Shown here piece by piece: positions 25,103 to 34,000 of a stretch of DNA of 64,000 nt (the first letter of the stretch is position 1; the number at the start of each line of letters is the position of its first letter). A program made the translations under genes and the position numbers. Source of the stretch: Christensenella minuta (GTDB lineage Bacteria; Bacillota; Clostridia; Christensenellales; Christensenellaceae). The stretch is taken from NCBI RefSeq assembly GCF_003628755.1, contig NZ_CP029256.1:2623585-2687584 (forward strand). Reading direction: 5' to 3'. The notes beneath the pieces are model-generated. The model searched no databases, was not told where the DNA came from, and was given only the letters and a program-made list of their open reading frames with translations.

Positions 25103-26845
25103 ATGGACCTGTTTCAAAATAATGATTATTTGCTGTTCGACGGAGCGATGGGCACTTACCTCGAAGAAAAATACGAGGGCGGCGTCAACCGGTGCGAACT
25201 GAACAACATCAGGCATCCGGAGCGTGTCGTTGCCGCCCACCGGGAATATATCGCGGCAGGGGCGCGCGCCATCAAAACGAATACGTTCAGCGCGAACACG
25301 TTTTCGCTCGGCGAAGACCTCGAAACGGTGCTGCGCATCATCGATGCGGGCTGCGCGTGCGCGCGGGAAGCGGCGGAGGAAGATACGCTGGTCTTTGCCA
25401 GCATGGGCCCCATCCTCCACGACGACCAGAAGCGCTGCGACAGCGAGCGGCGGCAGGCCATAGACCGTTTCCTCGCGAACGGCGTGGATTGCTTTTTGTT
25501 TGAGACCTTTGCCGATCCCTCGGTCCTGGTCCGTGCGGCCCGGTATGTAAAGGAACGCTGTCCGGACGCCTACGTGATCTGCGAATGCACGGTCGCGCCG
25601 GACGGATATACCCAAAGCGGAATTTCCGCGCAGGGCGCGATCGATATGATGAAAGACGTATACGCGATCGACGCATACGGTTTTAACTGTACCTGCGGGC
25701 CTATGCACATGGCCCACATCGCAAAAACGACGAATTTCTACGGACGGACGGTCTCTATCATGCCGAATGCGGGCTATCCTACGATGGAGGGAGGCCGCAC
25801 CGTATTCAAAAGCACGCCGGCTTATTTCGCGGGCCAGCTGCGGAAAAGCCGGCAGGCGGGCGCGCGCATCCTCGGCGGGTGCTGCGGGACCACCCCTGCG
25901 CATATACGCGCGGCAAAAGAGGCCCTTGCACAGGCGGACCATACCCCCGCCGCGGCAGGTGCGAAAGCGAAAGTCCATATCACCTGCGGGGAAGAAGCCC
26001 CGCGGACCTTCCGGGGCAAGCCAGTGGCGGTGGAACTTGATTCCCCGCTCGATGCGGACGGTACGTTTTTTGTGGAAGCGGCACAGGAAATCAAAGCGGC
26101 GGGAGCAGACTATATCACAGTGGCCGACTGTCCGGTCGGGCGCGCCCGTGCGGACAGCAGTATGCTCGCCGCTATGCTGAAAAGCCAATACGGGATCGAG
26201 ACTCTTCCGCATCTCACCTGCCGGGACAGGAACCTCAACGCTTCCAAAGCGCTCCTTCTCGGCCTTTCCCTGCAAGGGGTGCGCAATGTGCTTGTAGTAA
26301 CGGGCGATCCCATTCCCAATAACCGCCGCGGAGAGATCAAAAGCGTGTTCCAGTTCAATTCCGTGCTCTATGCGGATTTTATCCGCGACCTCAACCGCAC
26401 GGTGTTTGCGGGCAAGCCCTTCCGCATCATGGGCGCGCTCAATGTAAACGCGGCAAATTTTGATGCGGAACTTAAAAAAGCGCATAAAAAAGAAAAGGCG
26501 GGCGTCACCTGCTTTCTCACACAGCCGGTGTACGAGCAGCGCGCGGCGGAAAACCTCGCGCGGGCGAAGCGGGAGCTTTCATCCGAGCTGTGGGCGGGCG
26601 TCATGCCCGTCGTAAGCTATAAAAACGCCTGCTTCATCAACAACGAGCTTGCGGGCATAGAGATTCCGGCAGACCTGTGCGAACGGTTCAGGCATGCGGA
26701 CCGGGAACAGGCGGCGGATATCGCGGTGGAAACGGCGCTTTCCTCCGTCGAGATGGTAGAAGATACGGCGGATGGCTATTACGTCATTACGCCGCTCCGG
26801 CGCGCGGATATCGTGTGCCGTATTGTAAAGGAGCTGAAAGCATGA
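25103..26845 (+). CDS. Homocysteine S-methyltransferase / methylene-THF reductase fusion
   Basis: The 580-aa fusion has an N-terminal homocysteine methyltransferase domain (about 1-285) with zinc Cys in NCTCG (about 196) and GGCCGTTP (258-265). A C-terminal MetF-like methylene-tetrahydrofolate reductase domain follows (about 300-580; VAVELDSP, VTGDPIPN, FLTQPVY). It resembles Bacillus YitJ. The first domain alone lacks pterin and cobalamin modules. The next gene supplies a pterin-binding domain, so the pair rebuilds part of a MetH system. Its stop overlaps the next start. Confidence 0.92.
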   Translation: MDLFQNNDYLLFDGAMGTYLEEKYEGGVNRCELNNIRHPERVVAAHREYIAAGARAIKTNTFSANTFSLGEDLETVLRIIDAGCACAREAAEEDTLVFASMGPILHDDQKRCDSERRQAIDRFLANGVDCFLFETFADPSVLVRAARYVKERCPDAYVICECTVAPDGYTQSGISAQGAIDMMKDVYAIDAYGFNCTCGPMHMAHIAKTTNFYGRTVSIMPNAGYPTMEGGRTVFKSTPAYFAGQLRKSRQAGARILGGCCGTTPAHIRAAKEALAQADHTPAAAGAKAKVHITCGEEAPRTFRGKPVAVELDSPLDADGTFFVEAAQEIKAAGADYITVADCPVGRARADSSMLAAMLKSQYGIETLPHLTCRDRNLNASKALLLGLSLQGVRNVLVVTGDPIPNNRRGEIKSVFQFNSVLYADFIRDLNRTVFAGKPFRIMGALNVNAANFDAELKKAHKKEKAGVTCFLTQPVYEQRAAENLARAKRELSSELWAGVMPVVSYKNACFINNELAGIEIPADLCERFRHADREQAADIAVETALSSVEMVEDTADGYYVITPLRRADIVCRIVKELKA

Positions 26846-27636
26846 TTATAATCGGAGAAAAACTCAACAGTTCGATCCCTTCCACCCTTCAGGGATTGAA
26901 CGAAAAAAACGAGGATTTTATCACGGACCTCGCACGGCGGCAGGGGGAAGCGGGCGCGCGGTACCTCGACCTTAATACGGGGATGTGCGGCGACGAAAAG
27001 GAAATGCTGGTATGGGCGGCGGGGCTTGCCCTCAAAGCAGCGCCAGGATGCGCTCTCATGGCGGATTCCACAAGCCCTGGGGCGCTGCGTTACCTGTTCG
27101 AAAACGTAGAACTGGAAAATGCGGCCATTAATTCCGTAACGCTCGAAGAAGACCGCCTTTCCGGTGTGCTTCCGCTCGTGCGGGAATTCAAAACGGCTAT
27201 CGTCGGGATGCCGATCGACGGCGACGGTATCCCGAAGACGGCGGAAAGACGTGTGGAAAATGCGCGCAAGCTGATCGCCATCCTGCGCGAAAACGGCTCC
27301 GCGGATCAGGATATCTATATCGATATCGTGGTGGAAGCAGCCGCGACAGGCTGGGATGCGCCCCAAAAAGCGCTTGAGGCCGCGCAGGCCCTGCGCGGGG
27401 AATTCCCGGATGTGCATTTGCTCGTGGGGCTTTCCAATGTGTCCTTTGGCCTCCCCAGGCGCGGGGTCATCAACGAGACGTTCCTTGCCTGCGCAATGGC
27501 GCGGGGCGTGGATGCGGCCATTATGGATATCACGAATCCCTCGATGAAGCTTCATCTCAGAGCCGCTGAAATGCTTTTCGGGCAGGATGAATATTGTATG
27601 GAATACCTCAACGCCTACCGGGAAACGGAGCAATAA
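26842..27636 (+). CDS. Pterin-binding methyltransferase (AcsE/MetH pterin domain-like)
   Basis: The 264-aa TIM barrel opens with IIIGEKLNSSIPS, has GARYLDLNTGMC (about 40-51) and ADSTSPGAL, and ends with GLSNVSFGLPRRGVINETFL (about 199-218). This is the dihydropteroate-synthase-like pattern of methyl-THF:corrinoid methyltransferases. It would pass a methyl group from methyl-THF to a corrinoid protein, which is not encoded in this window. The start overlaps the upstream stop as ATGA, pointing to coupled expression. Confidence 0.9.
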   Translation: MIIIGEKLNSSIPSTLQGLNEKNEDFITDLARRQGEAGARYLDLNTGMCGDEKEMLVWAAGLALKAAPGCALMADSTSPGALRYLFENVELENAAINSVTLEEDRLSGVLPLVREFKTAIVGMPIDGDGIPKTAERRVENARKLIAILRENGSADQDIYIDIVVEAAATGWDAPQKALEAAQALRGEFPDVHLLVGLSNVSFGLPRRGVINETFLACAMARGVDAAIMDITNPSMKLHLRAAEMLFGQDEYCMEYLNAYRETEQ

Positions 27637-27682
27637 AAAAGCTCCGGCCGGCGGAACGCGGCCGGAAAGGAAGTGACAAACA

Positions 27683-28024
27683 ATGAACAAATGTAAAATT
27701 ACGGTCCTGAAAAAAACATTCGACGAGGAACTGGCGCGTGAATATGGCGCGAAGGGCCTTAAGGCCTGTCCCATGCTTCGTGAGGGGCAGGTGTTTTATG
27801 CGGATTATGCAAAGCCCGAAGGTTTTTGCGATGAGGCGTGGAAGGCCGTTTACCAGTATGTGTTCGCGCTTTCCCACGGCGCGGGCGGCGGCCTTTTCTA
27901 TTATGGAGACTGGATCAGAAAACCGGGCGTCGCCATTTGCAGCTGCAACGACGGCCTGCGTCCGGTAATCTTCAAGATCGAGGCCACGGACGAAGAATCG
28001 CAAATCGATTACGAACCGGTATAA
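27683..28024 (+). CDS. TIGR04076-family protein
   Basis: The 113-aa protein matches the TIGR04076 family: an N-terminal CKITVLKKTFDEEL, KACPMLREGQVF and a C-terminal GVAICSCNDGLRPVIFKIE. Conserved Cys residues in CPML and CSCNDG suggest metal or redox chemistry, but the function is unknown. The ribosome site is GGAAAGGAAG. A hairpin (27643-27666) without a T run lies between it and the preceding gene, so it may be partly uncoupled. Confidence 0.8.
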   Translation: MNKCKITVLKKTFDEELAREYGAKGLKACPMLREGQVFYADYAKPEGFCDEAWKAVYQYVFALSHGAGGGLFYYGDWIRKPGVAICSCNDGLRPVIFKIEATDEESQIDYEPV

Positions 28025-28044
28025 ATCCCCAAACAGCGTACGCA

Positions 28045-28077
28045 GCATTCCCGCCGCCCGGCGGGAATGCTTTTTTT
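28045..28077 (+). terminator. Rho-independent terminator
   Basis: An 11-bp G+C-rich stem (28045-28055 with 28060-28070), a 4-nt loop and seven T residues end the one-carbon operon. Confidence 0.92.
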
Positions 28078-28176
28078 GAGGCGTCCGTCACGCCGCCATG
28101 CGGATAGAGACCGCGGCTGATACGGCTCCCATCAGCAGGAGGGGAACCATGCCGGCGGTATAGACCGCGCCGCGAA

Positions 28177-28401
28177 AGCATCCTCTCCCGCGCGGACAGG
28201 CAGATTCTACTCGGGCGGGACTATGCGGGCCGCTGCCTTGCCCGCGCACAGCCGTTTCATGATTCCTCCCGCCTCATCGCCGTGTATGATCGCTTGCCGG
28301 GCGGAGAAGCGGAAGATACGGTTTGTTACGCTGAAAAACAGGGCCTTAACGTCGTAAGGACAGGTCCGCTGCCCACTTGGTGCTCATTCACAAAATATTA
28401 A
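28177..28401 (+). pseudogene. C-terminal remnant of a DUF1273/SLOG (YpsA-like) gene
   Basis: About 74 codons before a TAA at 28399-28401 read as the end of a SLOG/DUF1273 protein, including SSRLIAVYDRLPGG and DTVCYAEKQGLNVV, the typical last strand and helix. The front is missing and no start or ribosome site precedes it. It occupies most of the 410-bp gap before the phosphoesterase; the rest shows nothing clear. Confidence 0.5.
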
Positions 28402-28433
28402 CGTCTGAAAGGGCGCGATTCAGCGGTATTCTG

Positions 28434-28462
28434 TTGAATCCGCGCCGTTTTTATACTATAAT
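28434..28462 (+). promoter_or_regulatory. Promoter of the phosphoesterase-lysA-srtB-pfkB gene run
   Basis: TTGAAT (28434-28439), a 17-bp spacer and TATAAT (28457-28462) lie 25 bp before the start. No other clear promoter is seen until 33,430, and gene gaps are short. Confidence 0.7.
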
Positions 28463-28487
28463 TGAACTCTAAGGCAAAGGAGTAACA

Positions 28488-29261
28488 ATGTTCAATAACA
28501 ATACGGTTGTAACGGTCCCCTATGGGATTTTAAGTGATAAAGTGGAAAACGGAATCGTAGTGGCCCACCTGTCGGACCTCCACGAGAAGGAATTCGGGCA
28601 GGATAACGGCCAGCTGTTTGAAAAAGTGGCGGACCTCACGCCGGACCTCATCGCCGTTACGGGCGATATGGTGGCGCACGGGAACCAGAAAGAGATCGAC
28701 GCTGTCTATACGCGGCGCTTTGCGCGCGCCCTCGCCGGCATTGCCCCCACCTATTTCGTGACGGGCAACCACGAACGCAATTTTGACGGGCGTGTCGAGC
28801 GAATCATGGAAGAGCACGGCGTCAGGGTGCTGCACACGGGCGATATGGCTCATGTCGCCGTGGGGAAAAGCGAGGTCAACCTCTCGGGGATGGACGATGT
28901 CTCGTTCGATCATGTGGACGTACTGGAATCGGTAAGCGTGTTCGAGGGGGAGCGCACGGGCTTTAATATTTTTCTTGCGCACCGTCCGGAATATTATCCG
29001 CTTTACCTCCGCAAAAATATTGACCTCGTGCTTTCCGGGCATACCCATGCCGGGCAGATACGCTTCCCGAAGATCGGGACGATCGCCATGAATGGACAGG
29101 GCTTTCTGCCTAAATATGTGCAGGGCGAATTCACGGACGGCGCGACCACAATGATTATCAGCCGCGGTCTCGGGGCAAGCGGCTATCCGAAAATCAGGAT
29201 CAACAATCCGCCGGAATTGGTAGCGGTGTATATCGAGCCAGACCCGGGCGGGTTGCAATAA
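28488..29261 (+). CDS. Calcineurin-like metallophosphoesterase
   Basis: The 257-aa protein has all five metal motifs: HLSDLHE (about 27-33), TGDM (about 58-61), GNHE (about 91-94), a lone His in LAHRPEYY, and GHTHAGQ (about 181-187). It resembles YaeI/YkuE-type phosphodiesterases that act on phospholipid head groups or related diesters, but it lacks an N-terminal membrane anchor or Tat signal. The substrate is unknown. Confidence 0.88.
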   Translation: MFNNNTVVTVPYGILSDKVENGIVVAHLSDLHEKEFGQDNGQLFEKVADLTPDLIAVTGDMVAHGNQKEIDAVYTRRFARALAGIAPTYFVTGNHERNFDGRVERIMEEHGVRVLHTGDMAHVAVGKSEVNLSGMDDVSFDHVDVLESVSVFEGERTGFNIFLAHRPEYYPLYLRKNIDLVLSGHTHAGQIRFPKIGTIAMNGQGFLPKYVQGEFTDGATTMIISRGLGASGYPKIRINNPPELVAVYIEPDPGGLQ

Positions 29262-29285
29262 AGTTTGGAGTAAGAGGGATTCAGC

Positions 29286-30542
29286 ATGGAAAAGAGACCG
29301 TTTGTCACAAAAGAAAAACTGGAGGAAATCGCGGCAAAATATCCTACGCCCTTTCACCTCTACGATGAAAAGGGCATCCGGGAAAACGCGCGGCGCATGA
29401 ATAAGGCGTTCTCGTGGAACAAAGGCTTCCGCGAATATTTTGCGGTCAAGGCGACGCCCAATCCGGTCCTGATGAAAATTCTCAAAGAGGAAGGGTGCGG
29501 GGTGGACTGCTCCTCCTATACCGAGCTGATGCTTTCGGATGCATGCGGCTTTCATGGAGCAGACATCATGTTCTCCTCCAACGATACGCCTCCGGAGGAT
29601 TTCAGGCTGGCAAAGAAGCTCGGCGCGATCATTAACCTCGACGACCTCACGCATGTGGCGTTTTTAAACGAGGTCGCGGGCATCCCGGAAACCATCTGCT
29701 GCCGCTATAACCCGGGTGGGACGTTCCGTACCGCCAACGGCATCATGGATAACCCGGGCGAGGCCAAATACGGCATGACGTACGACCAGATGGCGGAGGC
29801 CTACCGGGAACTCAGGCGGCTCGGCGCGAAGCGCTTCGGCATCCATGCGTTCCTGGCGAGCAATACCCAAACTGAAGAATACTATCCCGAACTGGCGCGG
29901 ATTTTGTTCGGGCTTGCGGTAAAACTGCGGGATGAAACGGGCGCGGATATCCGCTTTGTCAACCTTTCGGGCGGTGTGGGCATTCCCTACACGCCGGACG
30001 GCAAGCCCGTCGACATCCTCAAGGTGGGCGCGGGGGTCGAGGAAGCGTTCCGGAAAGTGCTGGTGCCTGCGGGCATGGGCGATGCCGCTGTGTTCACGGA
30101 GCTTGGGCGTTTTATGCTGGGGCCGTACGGCTGCCTTGTAACGCGCGCCGTGCATGAAAAGCATACCTATAAGGATTACATCGGGGTGGACGCATGTGCG
30201 GCCAACCTCATGCGCCCCGCTATGTACGGGGCATACCACCACATCACGGTCATGGGCAAGGAAGACGCGCCCTGCGACCATAAATACGATGTAACGGGCG
30301 GACTGTGTGAAAACAACGATAAATTTGCGGTCGACCGCATGCTGCCCAAAATCGACAAAGGAGACCTGCTGGTGCTGCACGATACGGGCGCGCACGGCTT
30401 CTCTATGGGTTATAACTATAACGGAAAGCTCCGGAGCGCGGAGATATTGCTGAAAGAAGACGGCAGCTTCGAGCTTATCCGCCGCGCGGAAACGCCGGAG
30501 GACTATTTTGCGACGCTCGATTTCCTGAAGCTGTTCGGGTAA
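29286..30542 (+). CDS. lysA: Diaminopimelate decarboxylase
   Basis: The 418-aa PLP enzyme is an alanine-racemase-fold decarboxylase. The PLP lysine is K55 in YFAVKATPN. The phosphate loop is NLSGGVGIPY, and CENNDKFA is the partner-subunit Cys motif (usually CESSD). The C-terminal region has DTGAHGFSMGYNYNG, the DAP decarboxylase active-site Tyr segment. It makes L-lysine from meso-diaminopimelate. The ribosome site is GTAAGAGGGATTC. Confidence 0.92.
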   Translation: MEKRPFVTKEKLEEIAAKYPTPFHLYDEKGIRENARRMNKAFSWNKGFREYFAVKATPNPVLMKILKEEGCGVDCSSYTELMLSDACGFHGADIMFSSNDTPPEDFRLAKKLGAIINLDDLTHVAFLNEVAGIPETICCRYNPGGTFRTANGIMDNPGEAKYGMTYDQMAEAYRELRRLGAKRFGIHAFLASNTQTEEYYPELARILFGLAVKLRDETGADIRFVNLSGGVGIPYTPDGKPVDILKVGAGVEEAFRKVLVPAGMGDAAVFTELGRFMLGPYGCLVTRAVHEKHTYKDYIGVDACAANLMRPAMYGAYHHITVMGKEDAPCDHKYDVTGGLCENNDKFAVDRMLPKIDKGDLLVLHDTGAHGFSMGYNYNGKLRSAEILLKEDGSFELIRRAETPEDYFATLDFLKLFG

Positions 30543-30552
30543 CGGGAGGACT

Positions 30553-31290
30553 ATGAAAAAAGCCGTGACTGCCATCTTGATGATCGTATCGCTGTTCCTC
30601 TGTGTTTCGTGCGGATTGGTACGGGATGCGGCGCTTGCGGTGCTTGGAGGAAGCGAAACCGCGTCCGGGTCTCTCGCCCTGCCGGACCTGCCCGCCGGGA
30701 ACACGATGCTCCCAGAGACAGCGGCGGAAGGAACGGATCGGGAAAGCTTGGCTTTTTTTGACGAAATGATCGATACGGAAGGGCTTCTCGGTTCGCGCCG
30801 TGCGCCGCGGATCAGCGACGTGGAAGGAAGCTACTCCCTTTCAGAGGGCGGCTTTTATATAAAGGATACGCCCTTTATGGGCAGGGACGGGACCGTTGCC
30901 CTCGGCTTCAACATCGGCGGGGTCAACGACGCGGTGATATACAGCTACACGGCGGATACGGCCGCCGTCACTCCCGGGCAGGTGCTGAAGGAATATAAAA
31001 AACTGTACGAAACATTGCTGGGGAAATACGGTCGCGCGGCTTCCCATGAATGGGCGGTCAGCGGCAGCGGAACGCTGGACGGGCTGTACTCCGCGGGCGA
31101 ATTCGACGAGACGGATATAACCGACGCCCTGCTTCACGGACGGGTCGCGGCTTTCCGCTATTCGTGGAACCGGGTCGGCGGCAACGTCATGACTGCGTGG
31201 CTGCTTTTGGAGCGGGGCGGAGTCTACACGGTGGGCCTTGCGTATGATAAAACGGGGGATACGCTTCCGCGCTATTCCGTGCCGGTATGA
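30553..31290 (+). CDS. Putative lipoprotein
   Basis: The 245-aa protein starts with a lipoprotein-like signal: MKK, a hydrophobic stretch and FLCVSCG, placing the lipidated Cys near residue 20. The -3 position is Cys, a slightly irregular lipobox. The mature part is a soluble alpha/beta domain of about 200 residues that I do not recognise. It sits 10 bp after lysA and ahead of sortase B, so a surface role fits. Confidence 0.65.
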   Translation: MKKAVTAILMIVSLFLCVSCGLVRDAALAVLGGSETASGSLALPDLPAGNTMLPETAAEGTDRESLAFFDEMIDTEGLLGSRRAPRISDVEGSYSLSEGGFYIKDTPFMGRDGTVALGFNIGGVNDAVIYSYTADTAAVTPGQVLKEYKKLYETLLGKYGRAASHEWAVSGSGTLDGLYSAGEFDETDITDALLHGRVAAFRYSWNRVGGNVMTAWLLLERGGVYTVGLAYDKTGDTLPRYSVPV

Positions 31291-31303
31291 AAGGGGAAAG
31301 ATC

Positions 31304-31723
31304 ATGGGACTATTCCGGAAAAAGATTACGGAGGAGCAAATAGGCACGGTCAAACGCCTTCTCCGGGAAGCAAACGAATGCTCGCGGATCGCGAACGAGG
31401 CTGTCACAGCCAAGGTATTTTTTGAGAATTATCATGGGCTTGAGCAAAGGCTGCGCGAGCTTACCAATTACGAGAAATATGGGGTGTTCAAGGGCAATAT
31501 GCCCTCGCGGAACCTAAATCAGGTCGAAACAAATTTCCAGAACGATCTCAACCTTTTCCTCCAGCGCAGCTACCTGCACCTGCGGGAGAAGACCGGAAAA
31601 ATGGACGACAACAGAGCGCGGCGCGAACGGGAAAAATATTTCCGCAGCATGGAGGAATATAAGGACGAGTTCAGCACATATAATAAAAAGCTGCTGAAGG
31701 ATATGGAAAAACAAAACGGGTAA
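31304..31723 (+). CDS. Hypothetical helical protein
   Basis: The 139-aa protein is almost all charged helix with many Arg, Glu and Asn. It has no membrane segment or signal peptide and no motif I recognise. GKMDDNRARREREKYFRSMEEY suggests coiled coil when read in short segments. The start follows AAAGGGGAAAG. It lies between the lipoprotein and sortase genes, 13 and 7 bp away. Confidence 0.6.
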   Translation: MGLFRKKITEEQIGTVKRLLREANECSRIANEAVTAKVFFENYHGLEQRLRELTNYEKYGVFKGNMPSRNLNQVETNFQNDLNLFLQRSYLHLREKTGKMDDNRARREREKYFRSMEEYKDEFSTYNKKLLKDMEKQNG

Positions 31724-31730
31724 TTATTGT

Positions 31731-32543
31731 ATGGAAGAAAATCGCGGAAGAAAGGTCGGGGAGGAACCCGGCGGGAAAAGGGCGCCGAAAAAGGGCGGCT
31801 CAAAAATAGTCTCGTGGATCATCATAGCGGCCGCGGCTGCGGTGCTCGTTTTTGCGCTGTGGAATATCATCGGCATCAAGGGCGAGGATATGGCCAACGA
31901 GCAGACCTATAAAGACCTCAAGCAGGTGGCGGAAGGCACGGCGGAGCCTTCCCAGGCGGCGGACCCGCGCGCCCGCAAGATCGATTTCGATGCGTTGCGC
32001 GCGGTCAACGAAGAGATTGTCGGATGGATCTATATCCCGAATACGGCGATCGACTATCCGGTTGTCATCGCGGAGGATAACGATTATTATATTTCCCATA
32101 GCGCCAACAGGGAACAAAACCGCGCCGGGGCCATTTTTCTCGACTACAGGAACCATCCGGATTTCACGGATCAAAACACCATCGTTTACGGCCACCGTAT
32201 GAACGATGGGTCCATGTTTGCAGATTTGCATAAATTTGAGGATGAAGATTTTTTCCGGGAAAATAAATACGTGTACCTCTACCTGCCCGGCGGCGCGGTA
32301 CAGGTATATGATATCTTTGGATCCGGCGTCGTAGGCGATATGGACGAAGCGTATACCATAAGCTTTGCGGACGGCGCAGCGTTTGAAAGCTACCTGGCGA
32401 AAATGAAAAACCGGTCCGCATCGTCTTTCAATATGGAGCTTACTGCGCAGGACCGGATCATCACTCTCTCGACATGCGTGCGCGGGCAGGATGAAAACCG
32501 CTATATCGTGCAGGCTGTACTGGAGCAGCAGGAGGACGTATGA
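31731..32543 (+). CDS. srtB: Class B sortase
   Basis: The 270-aa protein has a basic N-terminus, one membrane helix (about 27-46) and a sortase domain outside the cell. Catalytic residues are visible: His155 in VYGHRM, Cys249 in TLSTC and Arg257 in ENRY. The insert between His and Cys and the TLSTC context fit class B. It should attach surface proteins with an NPxTG-like signal to peptidoglycan. No substrate with a sorting signal is encoded in this window. Confidence 0.9.
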   Translation: MEENRGRKVGEEPGGKRAPKKGGSKIVSWIIIAAAAAVLVFALWNIIGIKGEDMANEQTYKDLKQVAEGTAEPSQAADPRARKIDFDALRAVNEEIVGWIYIPNTAIDYPVVIAEDNDYYISHSANREQNRAGAIFLDYRNHPDFTDQNTIVYGHRMNDGSMFADLHKFEDEDFFRENKYVYLYLPGGAVQVYDIFGSGVVGDMDEAYTISFADGAAFESYLAKMKNRSASSFNMELTAQDRIITLSTCVRGQDENRYIVQAVLEQQEDV

Positions 32544-33430
32544 TCTATACTGTCACATTCAATCCGGCGCTCGATTATATCATGTATATGGACGGGCTCA
32601 GTGTGGGCGGGGTAAACCGGGTACGCGCTGCGAAAATATTGTGCGGCGGCAAGGGGATCAACGTGTCGTGGGTGCTGCACAACCTCGGGGTCAAGAGCGT
32701 TGCGCTCGGGTTCGTCGCGGGCTTTACAGGCCGGGAGATCGAACGGCTACTGGCAGAGCACGGCTGCCGGACGGATTTCGTACGGCTGGGGCACGGCATG
32801 TCGCGCATCAACGTCAAGCTGGTTGCGGATGAGGAAAGCGATCTCAATGCGCCCGGTCCGCAGATCGGCACGCTGGAGCCGTTTTTCAGGAAACTTGACG
32901 GCCTCACGGCAGAAGATACCATTGTGCTTGCGGGCAGCCTGCCCGCCGGACTCCCGCAGGATACGTACGAACAGGTGCTTGCGCGCGCAAGCGGAGCGCG
33001 CTGCGTGGTAGATACCACGGGGGACGCGCTTGTCTCGGTGCTCAAATACAGGCCGTTCCTGATAAAGCCCAACCACCACGAGCTGGGGGAACTGTTCGGC
33101 AAGGAGCTGCACACGGAAGAAGAGATCGCAGACTGTGCCGTGAAGCTGCGGCAGAAGGGCGCGCAAAACGTCCTCGTCTCGATGGCGGGCGAGGGAGCTC
33201 TCATGGCGGGGCAGGACGGCAGGCTCTACCGCTGCGCTGCGCCCAAGGGAACGGTACGCGGCTCCACTGGTGCCGGGGATTCCTTAGTCGCAGGTTTTCT
33301 TGCGGGCTGCGAAGCGGGAAAAAGCCTCGAATATGCGTTCCGCATGGGCGTGGCCGCAGGCAGCGCGAGCGCCTTTTCGGAAGAGCTCGCTACGCGCGCG
33401 GAGGTTTATGCGCTTCTTGGAACCATATAA
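32540..33430 (+). CDS. PfkB-family sugar kinase, 1-phosphofructokinase-like
   Basis: The 296-aa protein has the PfkB signature at both ends: CGGKGINVS (about 35-43), and RGSTGAGDSLVAGF (about 240-253) with the catalytic Asp. FNPALDY at the start and LAGSLPAG (about 134) are typical of 1-phosphofructokinase and tagatose-6-phosphate kinase. There is no fru PTS permease or FruR nearby, so the sugar is not fixed. It overlaps srtB by 4 bp (ATGA), an unexpected pairing. Confidence 0.85.
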   Translation: MIYTVTFNPALDYIMYMDGLSVGGVNRVRAAKILCGGKGINVSWVLHNLGVKSVALGFVAGFTGREIERLLAEHGCRTDFVRLGHGMSRINVKLVADEESDLNAPGPQIGTLEPFFRKLDGLTAEDTIVLAGSLPAGLPQDTYEQVLARASGARCVVDTTGDALVSVLKYRPFLIKPNHHELGELFGKELHTEEEIADCAVKLRQKGAQNVLVSMAGEGALMAGQDGRLYRCAAPKGTVRGSTGAGDSLVAGFLAGCEAGKSLEYAFRMGVAAGSASAFSEELATRAEVYALLGTI

Positions 33431-33443
33431 CGTAAACGAATGC

Positions 33444-33480
33444 ATAAGGCCCATCCCTCAAGGGGATGGGCCTTATTTTA
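33444..33480 (+). terminator. Terminator of the pfkB-type gene
   Basis: ATAAGGCCCATCCC pairs with GGGATGGGCCTTAT and is followed by TTTTAT. It ends the run that began at 28,434. Confidence 0.9.
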
Positions 33481-34000
33481 TAAAAAAGAGGAAATGAAAA
33501 AACTAAATAATCTTACAGTCACTATTTTACACAAATTTTGTAAAATGAAAAGAGGGAATCGCGTAAAATTTTTGTAAAATATACGTACAGTTCATTTTGT
33601 TTTCGGGCGCACGCAGCGCCTCACGGATCGATTCGATGGCGGCTCCTGCAAGCAAACGCCTGCTGCGCATCCGCAGCAGCCTTTAAGGGCGCGCCGGTAG
33701 GCAGCTCATATCGAGTCCGGTAAACTGGCCGCCAATGCCTCCGTCCGCTCCAGCCCGCTGTCGGTCAAAGGCCTGTGTTTGTCCCTCATAGCGGTTTATT
33801 ATATATGGGAAAATCCGGAAAGCGGTTCAAAACAGGATGCGTTTATTCAAAGAAGCTCCCGCCAGCCGTGAGGCGGCAAAAAAAGGGCAGCCAGCTGGCC
33901 GCCCATAATCAGGGGTATGTACCCGATAGATACCCGCTGCGCCGGGGCTTGAAACAAAATCATGGCAAAGTCCTCCAATTTAATAAAAGGGGGCTGCGTG
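33481..34000. other. Gene-poor interval with GTAAAAT repeats and a GCTGCG hairpin
   Basis: No credible gene fills this 520 bp. Four copies of GTAAAAT, one inverted, fall at 33524-33530 (inverted), 33540-33546, 33563-33569 and 33574-33580. The first pair makes a 23-bp palindrome. A perfect 8-bp hairpin with a CATC loop lies near 33658-33678. A 38-codon minus-strand frame (33963 to 33847) has a GGAGG site but no recognisable product. The rest looks like eroded coding DNA. Confidence 0.5.

Noticed and set aside
25046-26485. Long minus-strand frame opposite the methyltransferase/MTHFR gene (479 codons)
   Set aside because: Antisense shadow with low-complexity Arg/His composition; the plus-strand protein has all family motifs.
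27643-27666. Terminator between the pterin methyltransferase and TIGR04076 genes
   Set aside because: The 8-bp G+C hairpin is real, but no T run follows and a ribosome site comes directly after it.
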